Below are positions 16,163 through 28,325 of a DNA stretch of 64,000 nucleotides, in pieces. Below the pieces are notes generated by a model. That model was given only the letters and a program-made list of their open reading frames with translations. It ran no database searches and was not told where the DNA came from. The stretch is from the NCBI RefSeq assembly GCF_901709675.1, contig NC_051088.1:24246193-24310192 (forward strand), written 5' to 3'. Both the position numbers and the translations under genes were made by a program. Position 1 is the stretch's first letter. Every line of letters starts with the position of its first letter. This DNA comes from Syngnathus acus (taxonomy: Eukaryota; Chordata; Actinopteri; Syngnathiformes; Syngnathidae).

Positions 16163-19091
16163 TCATTTTACATTATTAGGGATGTTGATGTTAGGGGGTG
16201 CTGTTTTTTTAAGAAGCACAAAAAAAACAAATGTCGACCAGTTTCCTTGCCTGAGTTTACTTGCGGAAAGATCAAGTCTCTGCTTCAGATCATCTCCAAC
16301 AGACACGTCGGACGCTACTGACCAGTGGCCATCTTTGAAGGTCACTGGCACTGATAGGACCACGTCGCCGGGGATGTCGGAATGGTCTGCAAGTTGCCCA
16401 AAAGTTGATGAAGTCAGCAAACTATAATCCCCTACTTTTTGAAACTTTCACCTGTGCACAAGACCCCCACAGAGAACACCTGACTGGGAGTAGAGGTCCT
16501 GTTCCATGCCTTTAGGAGAGTGAGGATCCCGTTGGCAGTTGACATGTCTGCTCCGTGGCAGGTCTTTGAGACTACAGCTGCCTGCTGACCACGCACAATA
16601 TCTTGGAAGTCGTTGTCAAGCCATTCCCTAGAAAAAGAATGAATGTAAATAGTTTAGAAAGTGGATTATGTCGTTTGTTGATCATTGTTGGGAAAGAGCA
16701 GTTTAATGCCACTGCAAATGACAAGTGCATCAATAAAAAAAGTTATTTCATGACTGGAGTTTGTTTTGTGTTCATCGGAAGAGATTTCAAATCATCTGTC
16801 AATATAATACAGAAACAAATTGTGTTTGAAATATTCTGTCAAATGCCACCGAGTTGTGGCGCAACCACTTAAGATGTCTTTTTCTCTCTCATCACTCTCT
16901 GATGACATTTTAATTAAATGTAGGATTGAATAAGCTCAATTTTTGTTGATATCTTCATTGTGAATGTTAAAAAATGTCTTTTTCACATTTTAAAGTGTAA
17001 CTCCGCTCTGAAGTTGAACATAGCCCTGTTACGAAAACTTTTCCAGCCATCTCGAGCAAAACATACCCCAGTCTAGTCATGTTCTTGTCAAAACCTGCCG
17101 CAAAATAAATACAAAAAAGATTTACAATATAAAGTAAATCCAGAAATATTTTTTTTTTAAAAATTAACAGACAAACACAATTAACTATCAATTTAATGTT
17201 TTGATTTTTTTTTTTTCTTATGTATGTTCTCCATAGTAATGTGCATTCAACAATGTGATGCTCCTTTTGTTTGCTTTACTGACCTGTCGTAGATAATCTC
17301 CAGCACTGGGTGAAAAAAGAAAGGGGGCCCTTTGATTGGTCCGTCATAGTTAAAAACCTTTGCCCTCTGGAGATCTACGTAGAAGATGTCTCCAACATCT
17401 CCCCAAACAATGATGTCTGTCACCTCTAAGCGCAGAACACGGCAAAGGTGCTAGCAATGTTGATGAGTGAGCACACTAAAAGTGCTGTAGTTACCTGAAG
17501 TCCTCACTTTGAGCTTTTTAGCGATGGCAGCTCTGGCTTCGTTCTCCAGCTGAGTCGCAACAGCCACAAAGCGACGGCTGTCGATTGAGCACGCTTTCAG
17601 TAGAAAGGAGCATCGGAGGTTCAGAAGCGCGCGGCCCGACACGATCACCTTCACGTCCCTTTTGGCCCTTGTCTCAATCAATCGTCCATATTCAGTGTAC
17701 AGGTCTGCCACTGCTTTTATCTTCTCTCCTTGCTGCACATCTTCTGCATCATTGTCTTCAGACAAGCAGTCATCCAGCAGGAGGATGATCTCCGCTTTGC
17801 GGAAAGCTTCTTCGAGATCAGTGTGAATGGTCACCTAAAGCCAGATAGGTGCTTTTATTGGTGATGTCACAAAAATGAACGTGTTAATTATATTCAAATG
17901 ATCTGCCTGATGAAGCAAAGGCATAGCCAGATCTTCTGTCTCCATCTTCAGCGATTGCAGTTCTTCCTCATTGCCTTTCAGATCCAAGAGATGGAGGCTG
18001 ATGGCAGAGGCTTGGGACAACCCCTCAGCAGAGAGCAGACTGGGGATCAGCATATTGCACGTTGGGTTCAGAGCGCTGGCAAAGCACAAAGCAGGTCGAT
18101 TCATTGCAAGTTAGACGCACCAAATTCTTTCTTGTCGAAACTTTTTGGCTTTCTTTCACCTGCTGATCCATATGTGGAGGGGTTGGATGAGACTGGCATG
18201 ATACTGCGCCTCCTTAATGAGGCTGATCTTGGTTTCCAGGTTTTCTTGAGCAATACTTTCCATCATTTCTTCAGCCATGTCTGATGTGATGTTGTAGTAG
18301 TTCTGATATGAAGGTACACGGCCACGTGTATTACAAACAAAATGTGCTCTACGACATGACAAGTCAAATAGAAGGCCAACCTGACAGTGCTCCAGAAAGT
18401 CATTGAAGCCACCTAAGAACATCCCTTTGCCTCCTTGATGCACCAATTCTCTCCACACCAGCGGGGACTCTTCGTGTTTCCAGTCATTTCTTTTGCATGT
18501 GTCTTGTAGCCAGTCCTGGAGAGCAGCGAGTTTATCAACGAGATGCCCAAAACTCAATATTCAATATGAATAATGAGCAAGGTGTACCGTCCATTCATCT
18601 GGAAGGATTGAGATCTTGTGAATTTGGAAATTTGGTAAAGAACGCTGCAATCTGTCAGCCAAAAGTTCCGCTTTGGCATAATATGGACAGTCCGTTTGGC
18701 CTGTTGGAAAACATCAAATTGTATCTTCGTGTTCATTAGATTACATTGGATTTTATCCAAAGATATTAGAAGGGAGTTAATACACTTCTGCACTACTGCT
18801 GTGGTTCACCCTGACTTTGGAAAATAACAATTTGAAGATCATGGTGCTGCTATAACATTATTATTGTTATTAAAATGTTGGGTTACTTCAAATTTTCTGC
18901 ATAGTTACTTATCGAAATTTAAAAGTTAGACTTGTACATGAAGATCTCAATTCTAGATTGACTATTTTATTTGAAGTTTTGAGGTTGCTGACCCCTGGTG
19001 GACATGAAATGTCAGTAAAATATGTGAACGTTAGCGGTTGAAACTTGCAAGCTACATTCATAAACTTACCAGCCAGTACAAACTTTGCCAT
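16163..19091 (-). CDS. mdh1b: Malate dehydrogenase-like protein MDH1B
   Basis: MDH1B is a vertebrate MDH-related protein with an extra N-terminal region; mammalian expression is testis/cilia biased. Nine exons on the minus strand, in transcript order: 19091-19070, 18700-18588, 18515-18381, 18302-18160, 18075-17907, 17834-17495, 17425-17284, 16627-16452, 16386-16163, giving 487 residues (human about 518). The start [20 protein letters not shown] matches the family N-terminus; the upstream in-frame ATG at 19217 was rejected. Other recognisable parts are [20 protein letters not shown], the Rossmann-domain segment [15 protein letters not shown], and [16 protein letters not shown]. Classical MDH active-site residues are not kept: the position of the catalytic His in the WGNHS motif reads WGDVG (Val318), and the LDHNR Asp position is Glu (residue 291). 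The 72-bp intron 17835-17906 seems to use a GC donor. It is head-to-head with fastkd2, as in human. Confidence 0.88.
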
Positions 19092-19713
19092 TTTATGAGA
19101 AGACTCCGGTTGCAGGGTCTTAACGACGAAATGGCGGTGCAATAACGGAATGATTTCCAAAGCTCTTTGTTTTCGATTGTGCTCCAAGTTGCTAGGTAAC
19201 ACAACGTTCAACAGCATAAGAGTCCGACCGAAACAACACAGAAAAAAAAAGAAAAATACAGATTTACGTTAAGACGGAGAAAGTGGCTTTATAGTGAATT
19301 TAAAAATCTAAAATTAACCACTTATATGTTATTTTGCAATGAAATTGTTATTTAGCTTGCTATAAATATATTTTTTTCCGTTACGTTCGGGCAGCACGTT
19401 ATCATGTTTCTAGAGGGGCTGCTTAAAGTGGTGCACACACCTCGATGCGCCATATGCGAGTGCAAGTTATAAAAATAACAAGGAAAAACAACATTAAGGA
19501 CATTTACAGTTTTCTCGCTTAAATAATATAACTTTGAGAGTAATGCAGTTCGATGGTGGACTGACTAGATTTTGCCAAACAAAGGGTGTTGGTTCGTTGT
19601 TGACCTTGCGTTAATTTTAAGACCTTCCGACGTGAATTAGCTCGACAAAATATGTAATCAATCATTAGTGAAAAAGTCTTCACTTATTTGAACGCACACC
19701 ATCTTGGTGGAGA
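19092..19713. promoter_or_regulatory. Shared upstream region of mdh1b and fastkd2 (head-to-head)
   Basis: Only 622 bp separate the two divergent start codons, so the promoters of both genes and their 5' UTRs must share this interval. The human MDH1B and FASTKD2 genes are arranged the same way. The sequence is not obviously CpG-rich. No individual factor site was assigned with confidence. Confidence 0.6.
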
Positions 19714-22626
19714 ATGTCACTGTGGTTGACACAAGTCGTCGTGAGGTGTTCTCTACGCTCCTGCATCTATTCGGTCAAATATTGCAGCGCCACAGTAGCA
19801 GGCAAGAACTCATGTTCCTCCGAACAACAATTATCACACATTTATGGCACGAGGCAAATCCATTCGTGGCGGGCTACTAGTTTCAAGAGTCCCGTGAGGT
19901 TCTATTCGCTGGATGCCAGTTTGGAACCAGAGAACACTAAGGTTGTCTCTCCCTCTGTGGAGGGGTCTTTGGTTCTGGATGAGATCCAGCATCCCACCGG
20001 CCAGAGACAGGGAAGGTCCATTTTCTTTAAACTCCTGCAGCACTGCGGCTCCCCATCAGATGTGCTTGACCTCAGCCAAAAATATGCGGCTACCCCTCGT
20101 CAAATCAGCAACTGCTTTACATATATGTGGTCCAGCATCAAGAAGATGTCAGATGAGCAGCGGCGCTGTGAGATGCAGCTGATGTTTGAGCATGCTGCAT
20201 TTGATCAACTGCTGGAAAACGCCATGACCAATGTGGGCTCCATGCAAAATGAAGACTTGGCTTACTCTCTTCTGGCTATGGTGAGTTTAGGTGTGCCCCA
20301 AAGGAGCCGCGTGGTCCAGCTGTATCTCCGTGCCTGCCAGGTAAATACACCTGATGCAAATTATTGTTTGATTTTTTTTCTATTTAATAATTGTTTTTTT
20401 TTCTCACTGACAGGAGAGGTTGAATGGCTTTGATGAGAAGAGTTTGTCCATCTTAGCCTCCTGTCTGGAAAATATGGAGAGCACCCCCAATGTTGTTGCA
20501 CTGAAACAGGGTTTGAGGTAAAAAAAACAAATGTTGTCTCGTTTGTTGCCGCATAGTAAATGATATCTTTTTTGTTGTTGTTTTCTGTTCCAGGTTGGTA
20601 GTTGAAGCGCTCCTTCCCAGGATAAAGAATATCGTGGCGCTCCAAACTGTGATGCGTCTCTTGGGTAAAGATATGCCGCTAGACCTCAAACGGAAACTTG
20701 AGGTATGTTCCCCTTTTCTAAGATCCAAAACTGAACTAGAAAAGAAAAAAAGTTGTATTGAAGTGATTTCTTGATTGAACAGGTCTAGCGGTACTCATGC
20801 AATTGACTAAAAGGAATTCCTGATTTATGCTTCATTCTTAGCACCAAACATTGACCCGAATCATTTCAACTTTCAGCGGAAGGCTTTCTCAATGACGGAG
20901 CAGTTCACCCTTCCCAATACACAATACATGATCTCCACCATGGCCAAAATGGGCTTCTATTCCAAACCACTGCTGGATATCTGCAGTCAGAGAATTACAG
21001 GTACGATGACAATAATCAATAAAACTTCTGGCTTTGGATCAACTCGCTATCGTTGCTCTGGATCTGCGCAGAAAATCTTCACGGAGTCCCGTTTAACCGA
21101 CTGTTAAAAGTGCTGCTTTCGTGCCGGGAGCTTCACTACAGAGATTTGACCCTGCTCACTGGCATCTCCGACTACATTGCCTCCACAATCGACATATGGA
21201 GCCGAAAGGAGGTAAAGCCCTTCTGGATGATTCATGACATTATTATCAGTATTAGAACGTTCTTACTTCACTCCAGGTTGTCCTCTTCCTGTCGGTGTTT
21301 GAGAACCTTGCCTTTTGTCCCGCCTCGTTGATGGCAGCGTTTGCCCAAAGAGTCATCGCCAACCCAGACACTCTGACGCTTAAAGACCTTCTGTGTGTCC
21401 TCAAGGTGTACTCGTCCCTCAACTATAGCTTGCAGCTCGACAGAGAGCAGTATGTTCTTTAGTTAGTTTGGATTTCTCAGCCAATTGGTGCAACAAGCTG
21501 ATGTTCTGGTGTTGCTCTAGGTTTCTGCAGAGCCTCAGCAAGACTCTGGACTTTTACCTGCACAGGATGTCAAGTTCCCAACTGTTAAAGGCTTGTTATT
21601 GTCTCTGCCTTCTTGGCCACTTCCCATTCGCACCTCTGGAGAAACTCCTACAGGGTGCCAACTTGGAGGTGCTGAGGAGAGAAGGTCTGGACCGCACTTG
21701 TCAAATAAGAAAAATACCCTGTTTCTTATTCATCGGAATTGTCTTTACAGCAGTGACGTACGTCAAGAAACAGGAGCAAATGTTTCAAACGCTCCACCTG
21801 TGCCTCCATCTTGACCAGCCTGTCCTCCCAAAGCCACTAAGTGTTCCTGCAACTATGCTGGGAGAAGGAACATCCAGCGCTCCGTCGGTCAATCCGAGTC
21901 TCTCGCAGCTCCTGCGAAATTTCTTGGCTGACCAAGCTGATTTACTGCTACAAGAAATGGTGACGGTGGAGAACATCTACTTCGTAGGTAATAAAAGATG
22001 CACTATTATGATCGATATTTTCTCTTATGATAAATCGTATAAACACTGAAAGAAAGTGCCTGCTTCAAATATTCTTCAGTTTCAAATAACATTTTTTTTT
22101 TTTTGCATTGATTGTTAGATGCCGTGGTTAGCAAACCCGTGGCAAAGCAAACCTTAAGTGAAGAAACGCAACCCCAAAGGTAAGATCTGTGGCAATGGAG
22201 TTCCCCACACCGTCCGTCATTTTTAGGAACGCCAGGTGGATCTAAATCTAGTAATGTTATGGTGACGCCCTTTCTTGAAAAAAAAAACCCCTTAAGCTAC
22301 AGAAGCCTCTTGTCACTGTTGTAGAATGGCAGTTCTTTGTCCGGCTTCTTCTGCTTTCTGCTTCGGTACTTCTCAACCCCGAGGTCCGCTGGCTGTCAAG
22401 CTTCGCCATCTTAAGCTTTTAGGCTATATTCCAATTACGGTAAGAGTTTTTTCTGTTTCTGAATCAGTCGTCATAATAAGATCCTTCACTCAAATATGTG
22501 ATTCTACTTAATGATCCCATTGTCTTCACTCGCCAGATAACAGAACAAGTGCTGAAGTCTGAAGAGAAGGCAACACAACTCCTAACACAAGAACTCTTTC
22601 CGGAAAGGACAATCAGCACCTCATGA
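19714..22626 (+). CDS. fastkd2: FAST kinase domain-containing protein 2, mitochondrial
   Basis: FASTKD2 is a mitochondrial RNA-binding protein needed for 16S rRNA stability and mitoribosome assembly. Eleven exons (19714-20340, 20414-20517, 20594-20702, 20877-21000, 21072-21211, 21277-21449, 21521-21684, 21751-21987, 22119-22179, 22325-22439, 22537-22626) encode 647 residues (human about 710). The N-terminus is rich in Arg/Ser/Cys and poor in acidic residues (MSLWLTQVVVRCSLRSC), as expected of a mitochondrial presequence. Helical-repeat FAST_1 and FAST_2 regions occupy the middle (for example SVFENLAFCPASLMAAFAQR). A C-terminal RAP domain is seen in MAVLCPASSAFCFGTSQPRG followed by KLRHLKLLGYIPIT. 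One intron (21685-21750) is only 66 bp. The large first exon opens at the ATG at 19714, which gives the presequence. Orthology is supported by the mdh1b neighbour. Confidence 0.9.
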
Positions 22627-23929
22627 TCTGTCCCGTCATCACAGAGGGTTGAATGTTTGAAACCTCAAACCAGAAGACCTGCATGAGCGCATTTGTACAA
22701 AGCCCAATTCCAGTGAAGAATGGAGAAAATACACCAAAACAGACCCTAGAAATTGTACGTCAATCAAGAATGAAATGACCAAGCTGTTCCCAAATGCTTA
22801 TAGAGTATCGTTAAAAGGAAAGGTGATGTAACACAGTGACTCCTGCCCCAGCTTTTTTTTGTTTTTTTGGGAAAGTCACTTGCTAAGGGAAGGGTTATCA
22901 GGATTCTGACCTTTGCAACTTTACACATTGCATGAGATAGATGAATAAGTAAAAGTTCACATTTCACTTTAGTACTGGTAGCCGAAACACGCAAAGGCTT
23001 TTTGATTTGGTGTCTTCTTTCGATTGAGAAGCCTCAAATTACTTGTACAATTTTATATTCACCAATATAAATTTGGAAAGGTAAAACTAACTCTTTGTGT
23101 CTTTCCAAAATAACTAATATATAAAAAGATGGCTACATAAACTTTGGTAACTTGTTGTACTTCGGTGAGCCACTAGGTGGCAACACAGCCTTGTGTTCTG
23201 AGAGACCTGTTGACATTCATTGCAGCACACTTGGAAAAAGGGCAATTTTGTTGAAAATTAATGCCATCCATTCATTTCCTATACCATTGTTGAAGTTGCA
23301 TTTAATTTAGCGGGAGAGTGGATAGTATTAACTTTGCAATATTGACACGATCCACGCGGTTAACAATAAGCGTCACTATTGATTGGAGAAGATTGGCCAA
23401 ATCATATTGCGAGACATTCAACTCTGAAAATACACGATCCAATTTTGCGACCTAATCCTGACTTCATGGGTTCCAGGGGAAGTTTATGAAATGTATTATG
23501 AATTATGGTTAAATTGTTGAATTATTAGTTTTTTATTAGTTAAATGTTTAAAAAACAATTTGGAGAACAGTCGGGCAGTCAATAAAAAGGAAAAAAAAAT
23601 TGACACGTTCACGTTGATTGACTATAGATTTCAAAGATATTTTCATCTTCGATTAAAAAATAAAGTAATGCAACACGTTGCCTGGATTGCAATGATCCAG
23701 CAGGTGACCTACTGAACAATAGAGTAACACAGTGCCAATACAGAATCAATACAGTTTTGCTTCATGAGGCCTCTTCTGCCCATCACGGTCTAGAGATGGT
23801 AGAATGAAGAATGTCATAGAATTTTCCAAATTTTGTCATTCCTTGCTTAAATGGACGAGGGTAGCCGAAGTGGATAACAATCTAGTATTCCGCTTTCAAA
23901 TTGATTGTCCTATTTATTGTCTTGAAGTG
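22627..23929. other. fastkd2 3' UTR and downstream A+T-rich DNA
   Basis: A+T-rich non-coding sequence after the fastkd2 stop codon. No clean AATAAA lies within the first few hundred bases; a possible one is near 23659. No recognisable exon or complete repeat was seen. Confidence 0.4.
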
Positions 23930-24450
23930 ACAGCGGCGTTTCATTGTGGGGGGGTTCAACGTCGCTAGTTGAATGCGTACACGTCGCGATTTTCTTTTTA
24001 AGGTTTGTAGGTTTTATGTGCACGTAACACGATGCGTGCATTTGATTGAGTTTCGAACAGAAGTAACTGCGAAACTGGTAATTATACATTCCGACGCGAC
24101 GATACATTTGCGACAATTGGATACGACACTTATATGTCCGATTATGCGTAGGACGTGAAGGCAACGTTTGGTCTGGGTTGGACAGGAAACGACAGACGCG
24201 CAGCGCGCAGCGTGTCCCCTACGCGGTCGGGGAGAAGAATGGCTAATGGTCTGGGATACATGTAGATGAGACTGAGCGTGAAAACATGACGAGGACGGAT
24301 ACTTTAAAGTAGTTTTGATATATTTTCCAAAACGGCTCACCTCCCGAGACCCAAGAAGCGTGACGCATCTTTCCCACACGACTGTTATATTCCCCCGCGG
24401 GAAAGGAGACAACCAGAGGACAGGACCCTCTTTGTGAGTCCCATTTCACT
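23930..24450 (+). promoter_or_regulatory. CpG-rich segment, candidate raph1 promoter and non-coding first exon
   Basis: This stretch is clearly richer in CpG than its surroundings (for example the run of CGC/CG steps around 24190-24235). It ends with a good splice donor, CACT|GTAAGTATT at 24450/24451. The first raph1 coding exon at 39139 starts immediately after an acceptor AG, so at least one upstream non-coding exon must exist, and this is the best candidate in the window. This is inference; the fastkd2-raph1 gap is long and other candidates may exist. Confidence 0.33.
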
Positions 24451-25356
24451 GTAAGTATTATTTTTCTTATTATTATGACCTGCCTGGTCGTGTATGCGTT
24501 CTATTCTCCTTTTTAACTTTCCCTGTGGTGTTCGGGAACGCCCTTGATGGGTAAGACCGTTGTTTAATTCATCCATGTATTTGATCGCTGAGCCGCACGC
24601 CGTTGACAGTGGAAAGAAAAGCACCAGTCTGCCGCATTTCCTCAAACTCTATTCTAATTTCTAAAGGAGCATCCGTAAATCCTCCGGCCCTAAGAAAAGG
24701 ATGTGTGGACCCCCCCCTTCTAATGCGGCCATTGAATGACTCCTTTCTTGGGGACAAGGGGTGTACGTGGTGTTTGGGCCGACAGGAAAATGGCAATTGC
24801 AGTTTTTAGGGAGTCGGGTTACAAACAGATAAGGCAACGATCTTATTTATTCAAGCGTTTAATGGACTTGTGGAAGCGTAGCTGTCTCCACCCTGGCGAG
24901 CGAGGGGAGGCCAGCAGCTTCTGCTCATGGCCGATGGTGTTGTCTCGCGTACGGCCTCATGAAAATGCCAATTTTATGACCGAGGGCTCTGTTGAAACCA
25001 ATTGAATGTGTTTTTGTAGTTCATCACTATCAAATACTCACACCGCTGTAATCTCCATTGTTTGTTGACGTCACCGCCTAGGATTGGGTATCGGCTATGT
25101 TCACATGAGTTAGCATCCATTCAAAGGTAACAAACCAACCAAGTGTTGTGTTTAGTGTCGTTTCAGCCAAGGTTAGTTGGAAAAGCTTTGAACGCATTTG
25201 CTACAAATGTCTGAAATGACCCCGACCACCACCAAACACACACCGTGTGGGGTTCAAAGGTTTTTCGCAGGGAGCGGAATGTCATGCCAGCGGCTGGCCG
25301 GCTCCCAACACTGCAAATGTGTGTCATTTGTACTGCAAAAGTTATCCAAGAGAAGG

Positions 25357-25360
<4 letters not shown>

Positions 25361-25397
<37 letters not shown>
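25361..25397 (+). repeat. (CT)n microsatellite
   Basis: About 18 uninterrupted CT dinucleotides. The Leu-Ser and Arg-Glu runs in overlapping reading frames are products of this repeat. Confidence 0.95.
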
Positions 25398-25399
<2 letters not shown>

Positions 25400-27003
25400 A
25401 AATATGGTGCATGGGCGTTAATATGACAGGAGAACCCTTTTGGCCCAGACCTTTATTCCCCAGACAGGACCGTTTATGTCCTAAAGCATTCATGATTTGC
25501 ATTCTTCACAGTGAGGTGGCAACGTTTGCTTCCAGTGCCGTTGATCGTGTTCTGCTTGCTCCTTGTAGTGAGATGCCTTTCAGCTTTTATCTAATTCTTT
25601 TGCAGGATTTAGATTTCTACATGCTGAGGAATCTGGGAAAACTTATTTTTACTGTCGAGTTTTTGTTCCGCTGGGCATTTGGCTTTGCTTTATATGCTGA
25701 AATAGTTGTGCAGCTTAATGGTGTTAACAAATTTGTTATCTAATGTCTTATGTTTGGATTCATTGCCCCAGTTGCATCAGCAATGAGTCAATCTAAACTA
25801 TACACATGTGTGATATGTAACAGGATTGCGCAAAACATTTTGTCAGCAGACTTAACTACCCCAGGGCGCAATGTTTGGGCTCTTGCTGAACAGCTCAGCC
25901 ATAAAAAGCGCAGACCCGGATTAGATTTCCAGGCACAGAGGTAGAATATGTTGGAAGGGAGTTAGTCATTTCACGGCTTCTGTTTAAAAGCACATGAATG
26001 CTTTGTCATCATTTTTCCTCTCCACATAGTTGGAAAGAACAGCTAGACATCTCCAAGTAACATGTTTTTCACATTTCTAGTGAAGCTTTTGCAACCGTCA
26101 CTGTTTTTGGGAGAGCTTGTGGGCACATAGTTGATTGAATAGAAATAACAGTCAAATTCGTGAGCAATGTAACACTCATTTTGTGTCTGTGTGTAACCGC
26201 TTCAACTGGGTGGCGTGACGGGCCGTGCGTGACTATCCAAGCAAGCATTGGAGCAAACCGCAAGCCACCCGTGTCCTTGGGCATAAAATTCCCCGTACAA
26301 AAGACAAGGCGGCGGGGTGGCAGCAGTGTACATTTCCTCAGGTTGCCTTTCAACCGGCAGATGCAGCTTCAAACGTCCACTTGGGTGCACTCTGATGGTG
26401 CACCAGAGGCCAAAGTGGAACCTGATCCTGCCCCACAAGACACAAGGAAATTTGGGAGTATCATCAGCTGCAGTGTTTGGACTAAAGGCAAACTCATTTG
26501 TGTGTTGCCTAGGTGTGTCCCCCCCGCACACGGTCACTAGCTTGTACACGTAAAGGTCTGTTAACATTTTGCTGACCTTTGACAGCAGCTGCCCCGTAGC
26601 CTTTGGAAACAAAGGCCGTAGTCAGTTGACGTGAGCGTAGCCTCAAATCTCTCTTGCTTCACAAACTGTTGGTCTTCCTGTTGGCCTTTTCATGCACAGA
26701 TTCAAGCGTATATGCAGTGGTGCTTAAATAAACCTTGACAAAGAAAGCTTGACCTATTTGGTTGCACCTCTTAGGTGGGGTCCTCAAGATAATCAGGCGA
26801 ATTTGAGCATTTTTCTCCCATGATTCATACGACTGGTCCAGTTATGGTTCGAATGGAGTTGCCGTAACACCTCAAATTTAAAATGAAACCTGGTGTTTTA
26901 TTCCAAAAATAACATATGGCGTTAACGTTACCAGATAAGCTAACAGTTAGCCTAGCTTTAGTTCAGATGTTTACAAACCGCTACATGTGAAGCCCGTGGA
27001 ACT

Positions 27004-27501
27004 TACCGTTTTTTCCATGTATAATGCGCAAAATTTAACTAATTTATTGTCCTAAAATCTGGGGTGCGCATTATACATGGGTACACTTCTTTTTAATTAA
27101 TTTTTTTATCCGGATAAATTTTTTTAGGCCGCCATTACAGATGCGCTTTCTTCTCTGCTGTTCACTTCAAACACGCTCCATACGAACACAATGCTCTCGT
27201 ATCAGACGCTTGCTCGATCACCTGCTCGTTTGCTGTCACAATGTACCCTACACAAATCCGAAACATTTCTTCGCTATTGAGTTTGCTAGCGCATGCGCAG
27301 TGATACTGACCGGCAGAATAACATCCGGTTGTTCCCAAAGATGATCTTTTTTCGGAAATAATTTTACGTTTACGGACTTAAGTAGGAGTCAAAATTTGGG
27401 TGCGTATTATACATGGGTACAGGCTTTTTTCCAGCATCAACATGCCATTTGTAGGGTGCGTATTATACATGGGGGCGCATTATACATGGAAAAAAACGGT
27501 A
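27004..27501 (+). mobile_element. TA-flanked MITE with TATAATGCGC subterminal repeats
   Basis: A 498-bp element bounded by TA on both sides. The inverted ends begin CCGTTTTTTCCATGTATAAT on the left and match the reverse complement on the right (TTATACATGGAAAAAAACGG). The unit ATGTATAATRCGCACCC recurs several times inside both ends (near 27062, 27400, 27452). It is a different family from the TATAAGGCGC elements but has the same architecture. No transposase ORF. Confidence 0.8.
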
Positions 27502-27891
27502 ACTTAGATTTGGAAAACCCAACGCTTGGATGACTGTGTCTAAAGAAAGGTCAGTTCAGGCATGCAGACCTCGACAGTGAGCTAAGAAAAAGACCTCAGA
27601 AATCCTCTTCTGAAGGAATGGACAAATACAGTTAGATACTCTAAAATCTTGGAGAAAGCCTTCCAAAATGCTGCATAGGGAGAATAACTGCCAATGAAGC
27701 CATCACCAGCGACTTTGTTGATGGGAGCAGGCACAAGGAGGGCACACTACCCGCGGATCTCCACTCATTCGTGTTCCGTGATAAGGGGGCAGACTCTGGC
27801 CAAGTGTTGCCATTGACCTACAATTGGCTTCGTGCTACTTTACCAGGAAAAATGTTACCCATTTATACACACACAAAAAAAAAACGTGTTG

Positions 27892-28325
27892 TACAGGGTC
27901 CGGCAAAATGATAATTTGAAGGTTTAATAAAATGCAGATAAATTAAAGAAAGTTTTTTTTTCATTTTTGAAAACTACATATAATGCCGTTTTGTTTCATT
28001 TCATTTTCGAATCATGTTATTTTGGTCTTACCGCTGCCACATTTTCTGCAGTTCGTACGGGATCATGTCTACTAAGTCTGACCGCTCGTTGTGTTGCGGT
28101 TACAGATTTCGTTCTTGATAAACGTTCCCACAATGAAAGCGCAATGCTCACCGGTCCAATTCATGTTAGCAACTGAAACAAAACAAAATAACATTATTTG
28201 AAAATGAAATGAAACGAAACAAAATGTACTTTTCGAAAATAAAATAAACAACTTTTTTGTTTCTTCAATTTATTTGCGTTTTATTAAAACTACAAATGTG
28301 TCAGATCAATTTGCCGGACCCTGTA
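27892..28325. mobile_element. TA-flanked MITE with ACAGGGTCCGGCAAA ends
   Basis: The left end reads TACAGGGTCCGGCAAAATGA; the right end is the reverse complement (AATTTGCCGGACCCTGTA). TA flanks both ends of a 434-bp unit. The interior contains a second, longer inverted repeat: a segment near 27985-28025 (GTTTCATTTCATTTTC core) pairs with one near 28185-28225 (GAAAATGAAATGAAAC core), so the element could fold into a hairpin. No coding capacity. Confidence 0.78.

Noticed and set aside
16967-17191. Minus-strand frame [18 protein letters not shown] as a possible mdh1b exon
   Set aside because: Its acceptor phase gives an immediate stop, and the neighbouring exons 17425-17284 and 16627-16452 already join in phase with a family-like sequence.
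25198-25743. 181-aa open frame with a Leu-Ser run
   Set aside because: It spans the (CT)n microsatellite, has no domain-like features and no support from splice signals.
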